Assembly: GCA_002914805.1 (NCBI GenBank)
Contig: JXTB01000036.1
Location: forward strand, 993,609-1,057,608
Direction: 5' to 3'
Source of the DNA: Parasponia andersonii
Taxonomy: Eukaryota > Streptophyta > Magnoliopsida > Rosales > Cannabaceae
Length of the DNA stretch: 64,000 bases
The first letter of the stretch is position 1. The number at the start of each line of letters is the position of its first letter. This document shows, piece by piece, positions 24,558 to 36,990 of the stretch. Both the position numbers and the translations under genes were made by a program. Under the pieces are notes generated by a model, which had not been told where the DNA came from, did not search any database, and saw only the letters and a list, made by a program, of their open reading frames with translations.

Positions 24558-25785
24558 TATATATAATAATAAGATTTTACAAATCTAAGTAAACAAAGAA
24601 ATAGTGATGTCACGCATGTTATTTAAATCTTGTGTTCTTCTTTTATTTTAGGTATGAGAATAATCTTTACAATTTTTAATGAAAAAATAAGGAAAAATAA
24701 TTTTTTAAGTTTCATGATTATCATACACCATTATAATTATGACTTGAAAGCCTTAACAATTCTTATAATCTTATCTCAAAGGAAGGGGGGCATTATATCA
24801 ACAATTAACTAACAAAACAAAATATTAATTTTTATTCGTTAAGACATTATTATTTTTTCTTTATATCTAGCTTATTGTGGCTTCTAATTAGTGAAAACCT
24901 TTTTTTTTTTTTTTTTTAAAAAAAATTGCACGTCAGGCTGATCATTAATAATGTTTAAATTGCAAACATGGCATGGAGAATAAGTGTCTCCTGATTTCAT
25001 AGGAAAGAATAAAAAAGATGAAAAATAAAAGAAAGTGGCTGACTAATTTAGTCACTTGGTTGGCATGCATTAAAGTACAAATTTTTTTCCCCCACAAATC
25101 ATTATGTTTTTCATATAGCACTGGCCATAATTAATGTTTAGAACTATTTTCGGCAAAAGATGCAGAGGAGTGGAGAAACAGTCAAAGCAAATTAAAATTT
25201 GTACAATTTGGTAATAAATATTGTGAACGTAGACATATATTGAACAAATGGGGCCATTCCTGCATCATAGACACTAAAACCGCAATAATCGTTTTTTAAT
25301 TGAGTCGAAACTAACATTTATGTCAAATCTTCTTAAAGTAAAATATAATCTTTTATCAGAAAAATATAAACATGAAATGTAAAAATATTAATGTCAGGGA
25401 ATATAGCATTTCATGGAAAAAGATTAATGTCAAGGAATATTTTTTTTTAAGTGGAGCTTAACTAACAACCATCACTTCTATTCTTTAAGTTGATTAGCTA
25501 AAAAAAATAAAAGAAACAAATCCTTCGTTGATAATTCCAACATCTTCGCCTTACCATTTTATTATGACAAAAAAATGGAAAAAAAATGCAAAACTAGATT
25601 TAGTATTAAAGGAATGATTTATCCTAGAAAAAAATTCTTCTTATATAAAAAAGAATATAATCATCTTTTGTCTAATTTTGGTTTTGCAATTTATATCCAA
25701 CTAATATCTAGTTTGGTATCTTAATTTATGTCTAATCATAAATCAATACTATTGTGTATAAAGTTGTAGAACTTTAAATGAAAAT
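24558..25785. other. AT-rich spacer
   Basis: No gene or recognisable element is seen; homopolymer runs are frequent. Confidence 0.55.
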
Positions 25786-25961
25786 GATAAACAATTTTTT
25801 TTATTCAGGTGATAAAAATCGAAAATGATAAACGATTTTTTTTATTCAGGTGATAAAAATCATATAGTTTAAAACTGATAAAACAAGGGTCAAAATTGTT
25901 TTATCAATTTTAAACTATATGATTGTTTTATCAGTTTTAAACTATATGATTTTTATCACCT
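25786..25961. repeat. Perfect 37-bp inverted repeat with nested direct repeats
   Basis: Arms 25848-25884 and 25925-25961 are exact reverse complements separated by 40 nt. The loop contains a third, near-identical copy of part of the right arm (25898-25924), placed in tandem with it. Upstream, a 37-38-bp unit (aaaatgataaac then a T run and ttcaggtgataaaaatc) is duplicated at about 25785-25820 and 25822-25860. The structure is a MITE-like or slippage-generated foldback. Confidence 0.9.
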
Positions 25962-26780
25962 CAACAAAAAAATAATAAAAAGATTTTAAATAATATATTA
26001 TTGTTTTTCTTTTGAAGTACACATATATTATCAATTTATTCATTAGACATATATTCTCCAATTGATACTCTCTATCCCAATCCCATGCTAAAATCAAATT
26101 AGCATTTTGACCACCAGACAAAAAAAAAAAAAAAACTCCACTAGCATGATAAATTAATATTTAAATCAGATAATATTTTTCTACAGCATAATAGTATTTG
26201 AAGCATAACCTAAATTTAGTATTATTTGATACTGTAATATTAGTTCAGACTTAATTGGATTGATAATTATGGTATAGAGTTCAATCTCACCCTCGGAAAA
26301 ATAACACCTTTAGCACAACATTTTTGCAGCATTGAAGATGGTCCAATAAGCCAAGAGCAAACAAGCAAAGCCTTGTACGTACGTACCAAACAAAGATGTG
26401 AACGTGTTATAGAGGATGATTTTGTTCAGAAGCAAAAAAAAGAAAACAAAAAAAAAAAAAAAGGGTCAACGAAGAATGGGCATATTTGTCATTTCGGTTA
26501 AAGACTAATTTTATTTCTTTTGTTACATACTTTAAACATATTTTTAAATTTAATTTTTTTATTTTATTTTTGGGTGTTCTTCTCCTATTGGAAAAGAAGG
26601 AGCCGAAGAAAGATAAGGGGACCCGGGACCCTACCAACTCTTTGTGAGAGAAACTGACCTCTTCAGGGGCACACAATCAAGCAAAGACCATTATAACTTG
26701 CCCAACCAAGTTTTCTATTCGAAGATCCTACTAGTTGGGTTATTCAGTCTTCTGGGTTTTTATTTTTCAATACAAATATT
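25962..26780. other. Intergenic region and promoter side of the DUF1644 gene
   Basis: AT-rich spacer becoming more mixed after 26300. No gene is recognised. The last few hundred bases are the presumed promoter of the plus-strand DUF1644 gene; no single convincing TATA box was chosen. Confidence 0.5.
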
Positions 26781-26799
26781 TTTATTATAAGGTGAACCA

Positions 26800-26817
26800 C
26801 TCTCTCTCTCTCTCTCT
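26800..26817 (+). promoter_or_regulatory. CT-repeat in the DUF1644 5' UTR/core promoter
   Basis: Pure (CT)n tract typical of plant 5' leaders and Y-patch core promoters, lying about 1.3 kb upstream of the ATG across a leader intron that ends at 28102. Confidence 0.5.
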
Positions 26818-28116
26818 GCCTCTTCTAGTTTCTGAGTTTTTTTTTGTTTGATCCTGTAGTTATGAATTTCAGTTGATTTGCTAAATACCCATTTGTTGTT
26901 TTTCGTTTTTATGATGAGTCTTTTGTATTTTTGTTATATATTTGTTGTTTTATATGAATATGCTGATAAACCCATGCTTTTGAATTGATCAATTTCTCAG
27001 TTGTTGATTTTGATGATGCACTTTTGGTCAAAGTTCTTGTGTATCTTATTGTTTGTAAACGAATTTGATTTTTATTTTCTGTTTTGGATGTTATTAATCC
27101 ATTTTAGTTATTACCCATGATTATGAATTGATGAACTTAATTTTTAGTGTCCATTTTGATGTCCTCCAGTGCACCTATATGTTGTTTTTGGGCTTTTTAC
27201 TTCCAGTACACCGAATAACTATTCGTTTATGTTGATTTCAGACTGAAAATGATTGTTCTGAAGCAGGCAGAAAATACTAGATTGCGGGTCTTTTTTTATT
27301 TTTTAAGATTAATTTTAATTATCCATTTTAACCAAAATGTGAATATACGTCTGACATCATACTAGCTACCGAAAATAAGTCTGATAAAGCTGAAGAAATG
27401 ACATTTCCTAGATGATGTTGTTTGCTTTTAGTTAATTGGTTCACCTGTGTCTAAACTCTTTATTGTATTTAGGGTATACTTTTTTTATTTAAAAAAAACA
27501 AAAAGAACTCCATTTAATTGAGGGTAAGGTTGTTTTAATTAGTTATTGACTCCCAGGATCTCAAAAAGCCTTTGTTGTAAAAATCGGTTGCATTTTTCAC
27601 ATCTTCTTCTTCAAGGAAGACCTGGATTTTGTTTTCTTTTTTTTTGGGACATTGGTTTTTTTTTTTTTTTTTTTTTTTTTTTTGTTTTTTGGGTGAAAGT
27701 TAGAACATAGATGCTAATCATGCTACTCACTATTTTCCCTCCATCCCGAACCCAATTCTAGATGCTGTGCTGGATTATTAGTTTCTTATAATGTAATGGA
27801 TGGAGCTTAAATGGTTACTTATTGGACTTTTGTACTTCGGTTTCTGAATTCTTGAAATATTATTTCAAGGACAAAATAAGAGAGCTCTACTGTATGCCTT
27901 ATTTCTAATATTTGTTCGCTTATCCTAGAATTATCTTTTAGTTGACATTATTATTATTTTTTTCCATATGCAGCTTTGTATGATAGCGTGCTACACTGAA
28001 TCAAGGGCTTGCTGTATCTTTCTATGAGCTAATAAGATCGATTTTTTTTGTTGTTTTTGATCTATGTGCAACACACATGCCGTGTGCTTGTTCATTTTCT
28101 AGGAAATAGACCATTC

Positions 28117-29718
28117 ATGGCTTTAAACCGTTATAGTGAGAGAGGGCTTCAACTGAACATATCTGACATGAATGAAGTTCAGCTGATTACCAATTGGGAA
28201 GATGTGATTTGCCCTATATGTTTGGATTTCCCTCACAATGGTGTACTTCTTCAGTGCTCATCTTATGAGAAAGGATGTCGTCCTTTTGTCTGTGACACAA
28301 ACCACTTGCACTCAAATTGCTTGGATCGTTTTAAAAGTGCATATGGCATGTCACCTTCCTCCACATCTGACGCAATTAATGAAGTGAGCCCTGAGCCAAC
28401 AGAATCAGAAGAGAACAAACCAAGTTGTCCCCTTTGTAGGGGGGAGGTTACAGGATGGGTGATTGTTGATAATGTCCGTACACATCTGGATGAGAAGAAA
28501 CGCTGCTGCGATGAGGAGCAGTGTAAATTTATGGGTACCTACTCAGAACTTCAGAAACATGCTCAAAAGGAGCACCCACATGCTCGACCATCAAAAATTG
28601 ATCCTGCACGGCAGCTTGACTGGGAGAATTTCCAGCAGTCCTCTGAGATTATTGATGTTTTGAGCACTATTCATTCAGAAGTCCCACGAGGTGTGGTTCT
28701 GGGAGACTATGTGATAGAATATGGAGAGGAGGAAACTGGAGATGAGTTTGAGGACTTCCCTGGGGACAAAGGTAACTGGTGGACGTCCTGTATCTTGTAT
28801 CAGGTTTTTGATAACTTCAGGAATTCTAGAAATCGAAGAAGGTCAAGAGTTAGTGATGCAAGAAGAGGAAGCCGCAGATCAAGTTATGATACTTCAAACT
28901 CTGATGAGGGTTCTGTGACATCTGTAGAATTTGCAGACAATAGGGCAGATGAAACTGATGATGAGTTTGTGAGCACAAGTGCCCCCTCGAGGAGTGGTTC
29001 CAGTCATCGAAGGTCGTAGTACCTTATCATTTTTTCATATATACATAGACATATATTTAAATGGGATTCTTTATCATGTTAATTTTTTTTTAAAAAAAAT
29101 TTCATATTTTGAGATGCATGATAATTTTTTTTATTCATCTGATAGTTTTCATTTTAAGTTCTCTAACTGCAGTTACTTTTATGAATTAATGTTTCCTTTG
29201 ATGATGAGAAATTGAATTTGGCGTGATCTTGTGACAGAAAAGGGATTTGATAAATTGGAACTTCCATATTATAATGTCTCTATATCTACTCTATCACTTT
29301 GGAATCTTGGGACTTATATGGCAGTTGTCCAAGACTCCCAAGTCATCAGGGTGTACCTTGGCTCTGTTAAGTCTAGTGCCCTTTTTTTTTAACTGAAGTA
29401 ACTTGTGAAAATGTTCAATTCCTGCTATAGAAATAGGAGCCATTTTTTGGTTGACTATCTTACCTGGCATTCATATCTTTGCCACTTAAAAAGCTTGAGT
29501 TTTCAAGAATTACATGTCCTGTGTATCTGGAAGTTAGCAAAGCTTGTTTTCATTTTTATTTGTCGAAATAAGCGTTTCTCTAAGCTCATTCTGTCTTGTA
29601 TAGTTTGTTAAAGCATAATCTTAGAGTTAAATTGTTTATTTTCTGTACGTTTAATTTATGCATACTGGCTTTTATCTACAGTTCTCGGAGACGACGTTCT
29701 CGCTTCTACGACAATTAG
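28117..29718 (+). CDS. DUF1644 zinc-finger protein (RING-like, At4g31410-type)
   Basis: Two coding exons, 28117-29012 and 29682-29718, join in phase 2 to give 310 aa. The ATG at 28117 is used because an acceptor (ttctag) ends at 28102, so in-frame sequence upstream is leader intron. The N-terminal half is a Cys/His cluster: CPIC (32-35), C47, C54, C59, HLHSNC (63-68) and CPLC (104-107), typical of the plant DUF1644 family. A second CCDEEQC...H...H cluster follows (130-154). The C-terminal third is acidic, then Arg/Ser-rich (NRRRSR, RRGSRRSS), and the tiny last exon adds SSRRRRSRFYDN. Some members are annotated as putative E3 ligases from the RING-like pattern; the biochemical role is not established. 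Retention of the last intron would stop translation after two codons. Confidence 0.9.
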
Positions 29719-30150
29719 GTATGCTCTATCCTTTGATCACCTGCATTATCTTTTTCGTGCAGGTTTTACTTTCTGTAACATGGAAAAACTATGATGAACT
29801 TACAGCAAGTCGAGGCTCTTAATACTTTCAATACCTATTACCTTCAAGGTATTGAATATGTTCTCCTCATTGAGATGGCTGTACTTGACTCTTTATATTT
29901 CTATTGCCGTATATCTTGCTACAGAAAATCATCTCGCAGTGCTTGAATAGAAGTGATAGCATGGGAAAGAAAGAGATCCAAATGGAAGTGGAAAAACACT
30001 GGAATTGTTGCTGTGGCTTCTTCTCTTGGAACATTTAGAAGCTGCATCTGGATCATGACTTGTTAAGTTTTTAGTGCAATTGCCTATGTATACACATGGA
30101 TTTCGAACATTTTCGTGACAATCCCATAGCTTGCTAGTTTCTTTGGTATC
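29719..30150 (+). other. DUF1644 3' UTR region
   Basis: Sequence directly after the TAG has a donor-like site (gtatgc) and transcript-like composition to about 30100, so the 3' UTR may itself be spliced. No further coding sequence is seen. Confidence 0.4.
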
Positions 30151-30694
30151 TAACTAGTTTATTTTCCCTAGTCTGTTTAGCAAATCTGGTATTGTCATGG
30201 CTTCTAACATCCTTTTACTTGTCGAGACCTGATAGTTTGGTCCTAATATGCTCGTGTGAGAGAGTGATTTGTTGGGTCCTAATCTGCTTGTGATATTGTG
30301 ATCAAACTCGTTCGATGTCAAGAAATCGTTATAGGCTGTTTCTATCTTTGCTAAAATACCTCATTGCTGGATTTCGGCGCAGATAAAATGATATTTTTTC
30401 AGCTGTTTGCTTAATGAGATCTTTTAATGAAAGTTATGTGTCTTTTATGGCACCCCTGATTAGCACAAGTGAAATATATTTCATTTTTCTAGTTGTATTA
30501 AGAGAATCCATAATTGTTTTTAGTCTGAATGAATGTCAGTCTTTGGTCGGTACAAACAGAATCAAGGACTTCTTCATTTTTGGCCACAAACATTTAAATT
30601 TTTTTCCCTTTTTTTTTTTATTTAACAAATAAAATTTGACTACTCAGTGAACAGCCTTAAGAGGTGAATGGTCTTTTTAATTAACTTTAAAGAA

Positions 30695-30696
<2 letters not shown>
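30151..30696. other. Spacer between DUF1644 and the AT microsatellite
   Basis: Mixed, T-rich sequence with no recognised gene. Confidence 0.45.

Positions 30697-30762
<66 letters not shown>
30697..30762. repeat. (AT)33 microsatellite
   Basis: Uninterrupted 66-bp AT run, immediately followed by a palindrome at 30772-30794. Confidence 0.95.
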
Positions 30763-30765
<3 letters not shown>

Positions 30766-30771
30766 GCACCA

Positions 30772-30794
30772 TTTGAGGCACTAAGTGCCTCAAA
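30772..30794. repeat. Perfect palindrome, 11-bp arms, 1-nt centre
   Basis: The left arm is tttgaggcact and the right arm agtgcctcaaa. A degraded relative (gacactaaatacctcaaaa) lies at about 37920, and another short palindrome (ggtgcttagcacc) lies at 38651-38663. It could be a terminal inverted repeat of a small DNA element. Confidence 0.8.
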
Positions 30795-31319
30795 GACAAA
30801 AATGTGAGGGTTTTTTACTTGGAGTTATCCAAAGAAATATAACAGGTAACTTGTCAAAAATATTTATGGAAAATCGTGAAATTTTCTTTTAGGGGCGATA
30901 GTGTAAAACTATTGACATAAAAAATTATTAAACTGAAAAAAAATAAAAGGCTGAAATGAAAAATTATAACGAAATTATTATTCATTTTATGCAATTTGAA
31001 TATTTTGGGCTTGTGAAAATAATTTAATGACAAATATTATGTATCAAAAAGCAAATATTATGTATCAAAGAGCACATATTTTGCTTTAAAGAATAAGTAT
31101 TTAGTTGTATTTAAAGCTTTTGTTGTCGTTTTTACTATTTTGACGTTGTTTGTTTTCCATTTTCTTATTTTTTTTAAATTTTCTTTTGAAATTAATAAAT
31201 TTTTTAAACTCATCACTAATAAGTCCAATTAAAAGTATGAATATTACAATATAAATAGATTCATGTTCATCCCTTTCAAGAGTGACTAAGAAAAAATTGA
31301 ATAAAATATCATAAAACAA

Positions 31320-32800
31320 GTGATATTAGTGAGAAACTCAGTTTATTTTATATCATTAAGTATAATGTGATAAATTGAGAGACTATAATTAACTTAATAA
31401 TATTACATATTGTCATATGTTAAAAGTAGAAATAAATTGGATAAATTTTGGAAAAGTAAGAGAAAAATCACATCAATTTATTATCATTAATCCTAATATC
31501 ACGAAATAGGTAAGTATGGTATTTAGATTAACATTATTGCATATTGTCTTATGCTAAAATTAGACTCAAAATCTATGAATTTAGCAAAATATTATGAAAT
31601 TTCACATTAATTTGATATGACTAATAATTATATCACAAAGTATGTAGTTATAATATTTAGCTTAACACTATTATACATATTGGTAAAATTAAATTTGAAT
31701 TGAACGACTTTGAACTAATTAGTGAGAAATATAATTAATTGAATATATTTTAGTTTTGACAAATTAAGTATTATTTTAATTTATATAACAATATTTCCAT
31801 ATTGTCATATAATCAAATTAGATTTAAATTGAATGAATTTACATTAATTGATTAACTAAATATATTTTAGTATAACGTGACAAATGACTAATAATTAAAT
31901 CACAAAGTAGGAAATTATAATAGGTAGTTTAATTTTAATACATATTGCCTCTTTTGTAAAATTAGACTTAAATTGAATGACATTGAATTAATTGGTGATA
32001 AATGTAATTAATTTAACCTTTTTGAGTAAAATATGACAAAGTAATTGATTATAGGTATTTTGTATAACACTAAATACATATTGTTACATGATCAAATTAT
32101 AAGCTATCATTAATTACAATAATTTGTATAATATTGATTATATATTGTACTAATTAGTGAGAAATTAAGGTAATTTAATATATTTGAGTATAATATGAAA
32201 AAGTAAGTGAGTAAAATACCTAGTATAATACTATTATAAACTACCTTCTACTTAAATATAATACAAACTAGATGAATTTCGCTAAATTAAATGAAAATTC
32301 ACATTAATCAATTATCACCATTTATAATCTCACTAAGTATATGACTATAGTATTTATCATAATATTATTATATGTTAACTCATGATCAAATTAGATATTA
32401 AATGAATGACTTTGCACTAAATAGTGAGACATTTTATTAATTTAATATTATTGTATATTGTGGCAAAGTAAGCCACTAGAATACTTAGTATAATGTTATA
32501 TATTTTCTCATTATAATATTATATATTTTCTCATTCTAAAATTATTTAAAAAATAGAAGTAGTTTTTAAAATTAAGTGAAAATTCAAATTAATCTAACAT
32601 TACTTATCATGATAATAGGACAAAGTTTGTGAATATAGTACTTGTAATAATACCAATACATATTGCTACATGATCAAAATAGATACAAAATGAATGAGTA
32701 TGCACTTAGTAGTTATAAATTTAATAAATTCAATATCTTTCGCTATGACAAAGCAAGTGACTATATGCCAAAGTATAAGACTATAAATGCTATATAAAGT
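31320..32800. repeat. Degenerate satellite-like tandem array, unit about 135-145 bp
   Basis: The landmark (a/c)atattgtcatatgatcaaa or close variants recurs at about 31404, 31538, 31673, 31797, 31940, 32072, 32370 and 32655, with weaker copies at about 32232 and 32508. Spacing is mostly 124-147 bp. Two unit types are visible: one has a cacattaattt...atcacaaagtat block, the other a gaactaattagtgagaaat...aatatgacaaagtaa block. This suggests dimeric higher-order structure. Copies are strongly diverged, so the array is old. Confidence 0.7.
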
Positions 32801-35323
32801 GAAATTTTTTTTTTCTGAAGTGTAAGAAATATACAAATTTTCTGAAAATATATATATATCATCTTATTATCTCTAATCATAATTGCGTATAATTAAAAAA
32901 AATTTTATAAAAAAATTACTGATTCATGGATCTAATGCAGAATAATGGGTCGTGTATGATAATTAATTCACTTAGCCCGTTGGTTGTCCTTAGCATGTGT
33001 TATGTCTTTTTGAGTTAGCTTCGTCCAACTCAAGTAAAATGATAAGATGAGTTGACAAGTGCTCTTATTCACAATGACCCCATTTAACAAAAGATGAATG
33101 AGTATGTTTTTATTTATTTTTTATTTTTTTTAATCTCTTTGATAATGGTTTAACAATGTTATTGTGAATTATATCATTGTATGATGTAATAAAATTATAG
33201 TAACCCTCATAATATTAATAACATAATGAAATCTAAATGCCACGTAATTTTTTTTTATAAAAAAACTCGATCAAGATTGTTCATTACGAAGGTCCAATGA
33301 CAGAACTATGAGAAGCTTACTTAGATAATCATGACGCTGTGTAGTTATTTATGGCTACCAAAATCCAACTCATAACTTATTACATGGAAAACTAAAATTG
33401 TTTTACAGACAAATAATATGATAACTCAAACTCAAGAACCAATTGAGGGACAAGAGCTCTCACCATCCATTCGAATTCTCGATAGTTAAGAATTTGACAA
33501 ATGATAAGATGATATATGTAATATTTGTAGTGTTCTTATCCTGACATAATTATTGTTCATAATACGTAGTTTTAAGTTTACATTCTTTTATTCTTCTATT
33601 TAATTTTTTTTTTTTACTTCCATTAGTTGTTTTAACTAATATTAAATTGATTTATGTTGAATTAGGTATTTTTATCTAATTTGTTATCAAGGTTTAGAAA
33701 TCTTGCTTATACGACATCTAAAAGGATTCCACAAACTTCAAAATCAATAAAATTAAATCGAGTATGGTTCATCCTTTCCCAAAAAAAAATCGAGTATTGT
33801 TTAAACAATGAAATCTAGAACACCAAAATTATATATAAGTGAAGTGGTTGAAGCTTTCTGTCAAATAGATGTTGTCTCAGGGTATATATCATACTCTAAT
33901 GTAACCAACATATATACCTACTAAGTTTAAGACTACCCAGCTTATCTCAAAACACCACCCTCTTTTCTAAATAACATTTTTGTAGTAGAAAATAAATAAC
34001 TAATGAGTCAAGTAGAACAAGAAAAAGAAAGTAAATATTTATTATTCAGATGGAGTGTTTTAAAAAAGATTCCCATGTCGCAAATTTGCTTCAAGTAAAA
34101 GAAGTTCATGCATTTTATAATTATTTGAACAAGCAAAGATAAAGCCATCTTATTTGTAGTACTTTAGAATCAAACCCTAATGTCTAGAGAACAAAGTCAA
34201 ATTGTGATCTGCAAATAACGACAATTTTAATCATTAGACTGCAAAAGCATTCATTAAGATATAAATATTAGTTACAGTTTTTCTCTGATCTAGCAGCCTA
34301 ATTTACAAGAACAAAGCAAGTGCATTAGAATAGGCTTATGTTTACCTGTCAATTTTATGAATTATCATTTGGAAACATAATAGTTATGATACCAACTCCT
34401 TTCTCCCTTGGTGACTCAGCATATTGCGAATCACAAATATTTGACTTAAGGTTTTTTTTTTTTTATCTTTCAAAGATACAGATAAAAGCTAGAATGTAAT
34501 AGTTTCCACTATAATTCAATTATCCAGAATTATTCAAAACCAAAATCACTTCCATTCCCATTAACCTGATTTAAACATCCAATATGCAGTAAAATATTTG
34601 TCATTTGTATCTTAAAATCCCATTTAATATTCAGAGGAGAACAAACACCACCGTATATCAATATTTATTTCCAAAAAAAAAGTGAATTCAAAGATTACAT
34701 TGACCACTCAGTCCAGTTGAAGGAAGCTACTGCAGTGCTTTTACTATTCTCCAAACATATAATTGAAGCCATAATGGACCAACTAGAACTAGAACAAGGA
34801 GCTATCAAAGCAGAAGTTTTTGATTCAATTAAGTAGTATACATATATAATCTATACACCAAATCAAAAACATGGAGACTGCCCTAAGTTGTTTTTAGTTT
34901 ATGGAGATTTTATCCAAAAGATAAGATAAAAACTTATCCAAAAGCTCCAATATTCATACCCACTGAAGATTCAAGAAATTAAAAAGTAAAACTTAACACA
35001 ACAAGAAAGCTAGGTTTCCCTCTTTAGGTGTACAAAAATATAGACCGAAAATGAATGGATAACTTCGTTTTTCACAATTCTTTTCATTATAAAACCACTG
35101 ACAAAGTATATACCATCATACCTACGACTTCTTTTTTTTTTTAATAATTATTTTCCTGGGTTACTTACTCTACATTTTATCAACAAGCATACAGGAAAAA
35201 GAAAAATCTAAGAAAATCCATATGAAATTTTTTGAGAGGGAACAAGGAAAGAAAAAAGAAGTTGAAAAGCCATTCTAACCAATAGACAATACAAAATTTG
35301 ATAAATTATTCACATATATATAT
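32801..35323. other. AT-rich spacer up to assembly gap
   Basis: No gene or recognisable element. The left edge of the gap is an AT repeat. Confidence 0.55.
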
Positions 35324-35606
35324 NNNNNNNNNNNNNNNNNNNNNNNNNNNNNNNNNNNNNNNNNNNNNNNNNNNNNNNNNNNNNNNNNNNNNNNNNNNNN
35401 NNNNNNNNNNNNNNNNNNNNNNNNNNNNNNNNNNNNNNNNNNNNNNNNNNNNNNNNNNNNNNNNNNNNNNNNNNNNNNNNNNNNNNNNNNNNNNNNNNNN
35501 NNNNNNNNNNNNNNNNNNNNNNNNNNNNNNNNNNNNNNNNNNNNNNNNNNNNNNNNNNNNNNNNNNNNNNNNNNNNNNNNNNNNNNNNNNNNNNNNNNNN
35601 NNNNNN
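35324..35606. other. Assembly gap (283 N)
   Basis: Run of N, preceded directly by (TA)n, so the unassembled part is probably simple or repetitive sequence. Reading frames crossing it are meaningless. Confidence 0.99.
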
Positions 35607-36536
35607 TAAGAAAGGAAAACAAATCAGGCGGCAACGATTGCAGGTGAATGATAAGAACAAAGTGATACTTTTCCAAATTAATGAATTCTGGAGTCCCTAT
35701 ATATAAAACAGAATATACCATATATAAAATAGAATGTGCCATATAATAACATATAATAATACGAATGTAAAGGAAACATCCTTAGCTCATAAGATTTTTT
35801 TAGATTGAATCATGAAATTTTTAAGGAACTCATAAAATCTGTGAGAAACTCATAAAATTTCTCACGAGTATTTTCACAAACAATTGAATAGCAAAATTTT
35901 TTAACAATGAATATAAGTAAACTCAGTAGCACAAGAAATTGCTAGAAATGGATTTCATAGGGATTTTTGCAAATAATTGACCCTATCAAGAGCATTGGAC
36001 AATCTAACCTAAGAAATTAAGAGAACTTCTATTCAAAGATGAACTTATCCTAAAAATGTATTAATAAAAAAATTTGATTTTAAATGTCCATGTTTCATCA
36101 AATAGACTTTCTTAGTTGTATATTTGTTTAACTACATTAACCAACCAATATATTGGAACGAATTACTCAAATTATATCATTTTATCTTCACTTATCCAGA
36201 AAACCAACATCAATGCCATTACAAGCCTCAAAGGCCAAAAATTCAGCTTATTGCTTAACCTCATTTGGAATTGAGACACAGATTATAAGTTATATATACC
36301 TTAAATGCTTCAAAGGATCTGGAGCAGAAAGCCTCAAAATTATAGTATAGAAAATCCCAACAAAGGACTATTGCTCGGATGAAGATTCTAAGCTCAATAT
36401 AACAAAATTGGCTGCACTAACTCATAAGTTCTATCGTATTGCTCTATACCAGAACATTTAAAATTAAGAAAAAGTAAATGCTATAAAAACGTATCGCCCA
36501 TATCAAAATTTTTCCAAGAACTCGAACTAGCGCAAA
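35607..36536. other. AT-rich spacer before the solo LTR
   Basis: No gene recognised. Confidence 0.5.
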
Positions 36537-36547
36537 CCCGCTGTTGT

Positions 36548-36656
36548 GCGGTCTAAAATCCTAAGGTATGCGACCTCCTCCAAGAAGGATATATGCGACC
36601 TCCTCCGTGATGCTTATATGCGACCTCTTCCGCAGGTTTTTGTGCGACCTTCTCCG
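36548..36656 (+). repeat. 25-bp tandem repeats in the solo-LTR U3
   Basis: gcgacctcctccg-like cores start at 36570, 36595, 36620 and 36644, with a weaker one at 36548, a 22-25-bp spacing. They lie about 330 bp upstream of the LTR TATA box, where LTR enhancers are commonly found. Confidence 0.85.
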
Positions 36657-36980
36657 TCCAGTTTTCCTTAACAAACAGGAAACCTATAGGAAAAAGGAAA
36701 CACGAAAACACTATAAAGGAAATCTACAAGAAGAGGGAAATAGGTAAATGCTGTGGAAGAAACCTACAAGGAAAGGGAAACTGAAGACTCCTATTTGCGA
36801 TTAACTAAGTTATCCTTTTCGAGTAGTCATCCAATTGTATTGTTTATAATTAACTAGTTATCCGTTTTGAATAATTATCCAATTACTTAATTGGATAATT
36901 ACCCAATTGTATAGTTACCCGTTTATTCAATTAGGATCCTAGAGACATAAGGAACCTAGGGGGATAAGGTTACTACAATC

Positions 36981-36990
36981 TATATAAAAG
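36981..36990 (+). promoter_or_regulatory. TATA box of the solo LTR
   Basis: tatataaaag, followed by ggactctatgatccgaac and a presumed R region. It would give transcription rightward toward 37312. Confidence 0.65.

Noticed and set aside
21796..24613. Long minus-strand frames rich in Phe, Leu and Ser that look like membrane proteins
   Set aside because: The plus strand is purine-rich here, so any minus-strand frame gives such residues. No family motif, start context or splice structure supports genes.
28048..28116. N-terminal extension of the DUF1644 protein from an upstream in-frame ATG
   Set aside because: A consensus acceptor at 28101-28102 separates it from the real start, and the extension lacks family similarity.
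35275..35742. Open frames crossing the N run
   Set aside because: They exist only because N does not produce stops; the sequence there is unknown.
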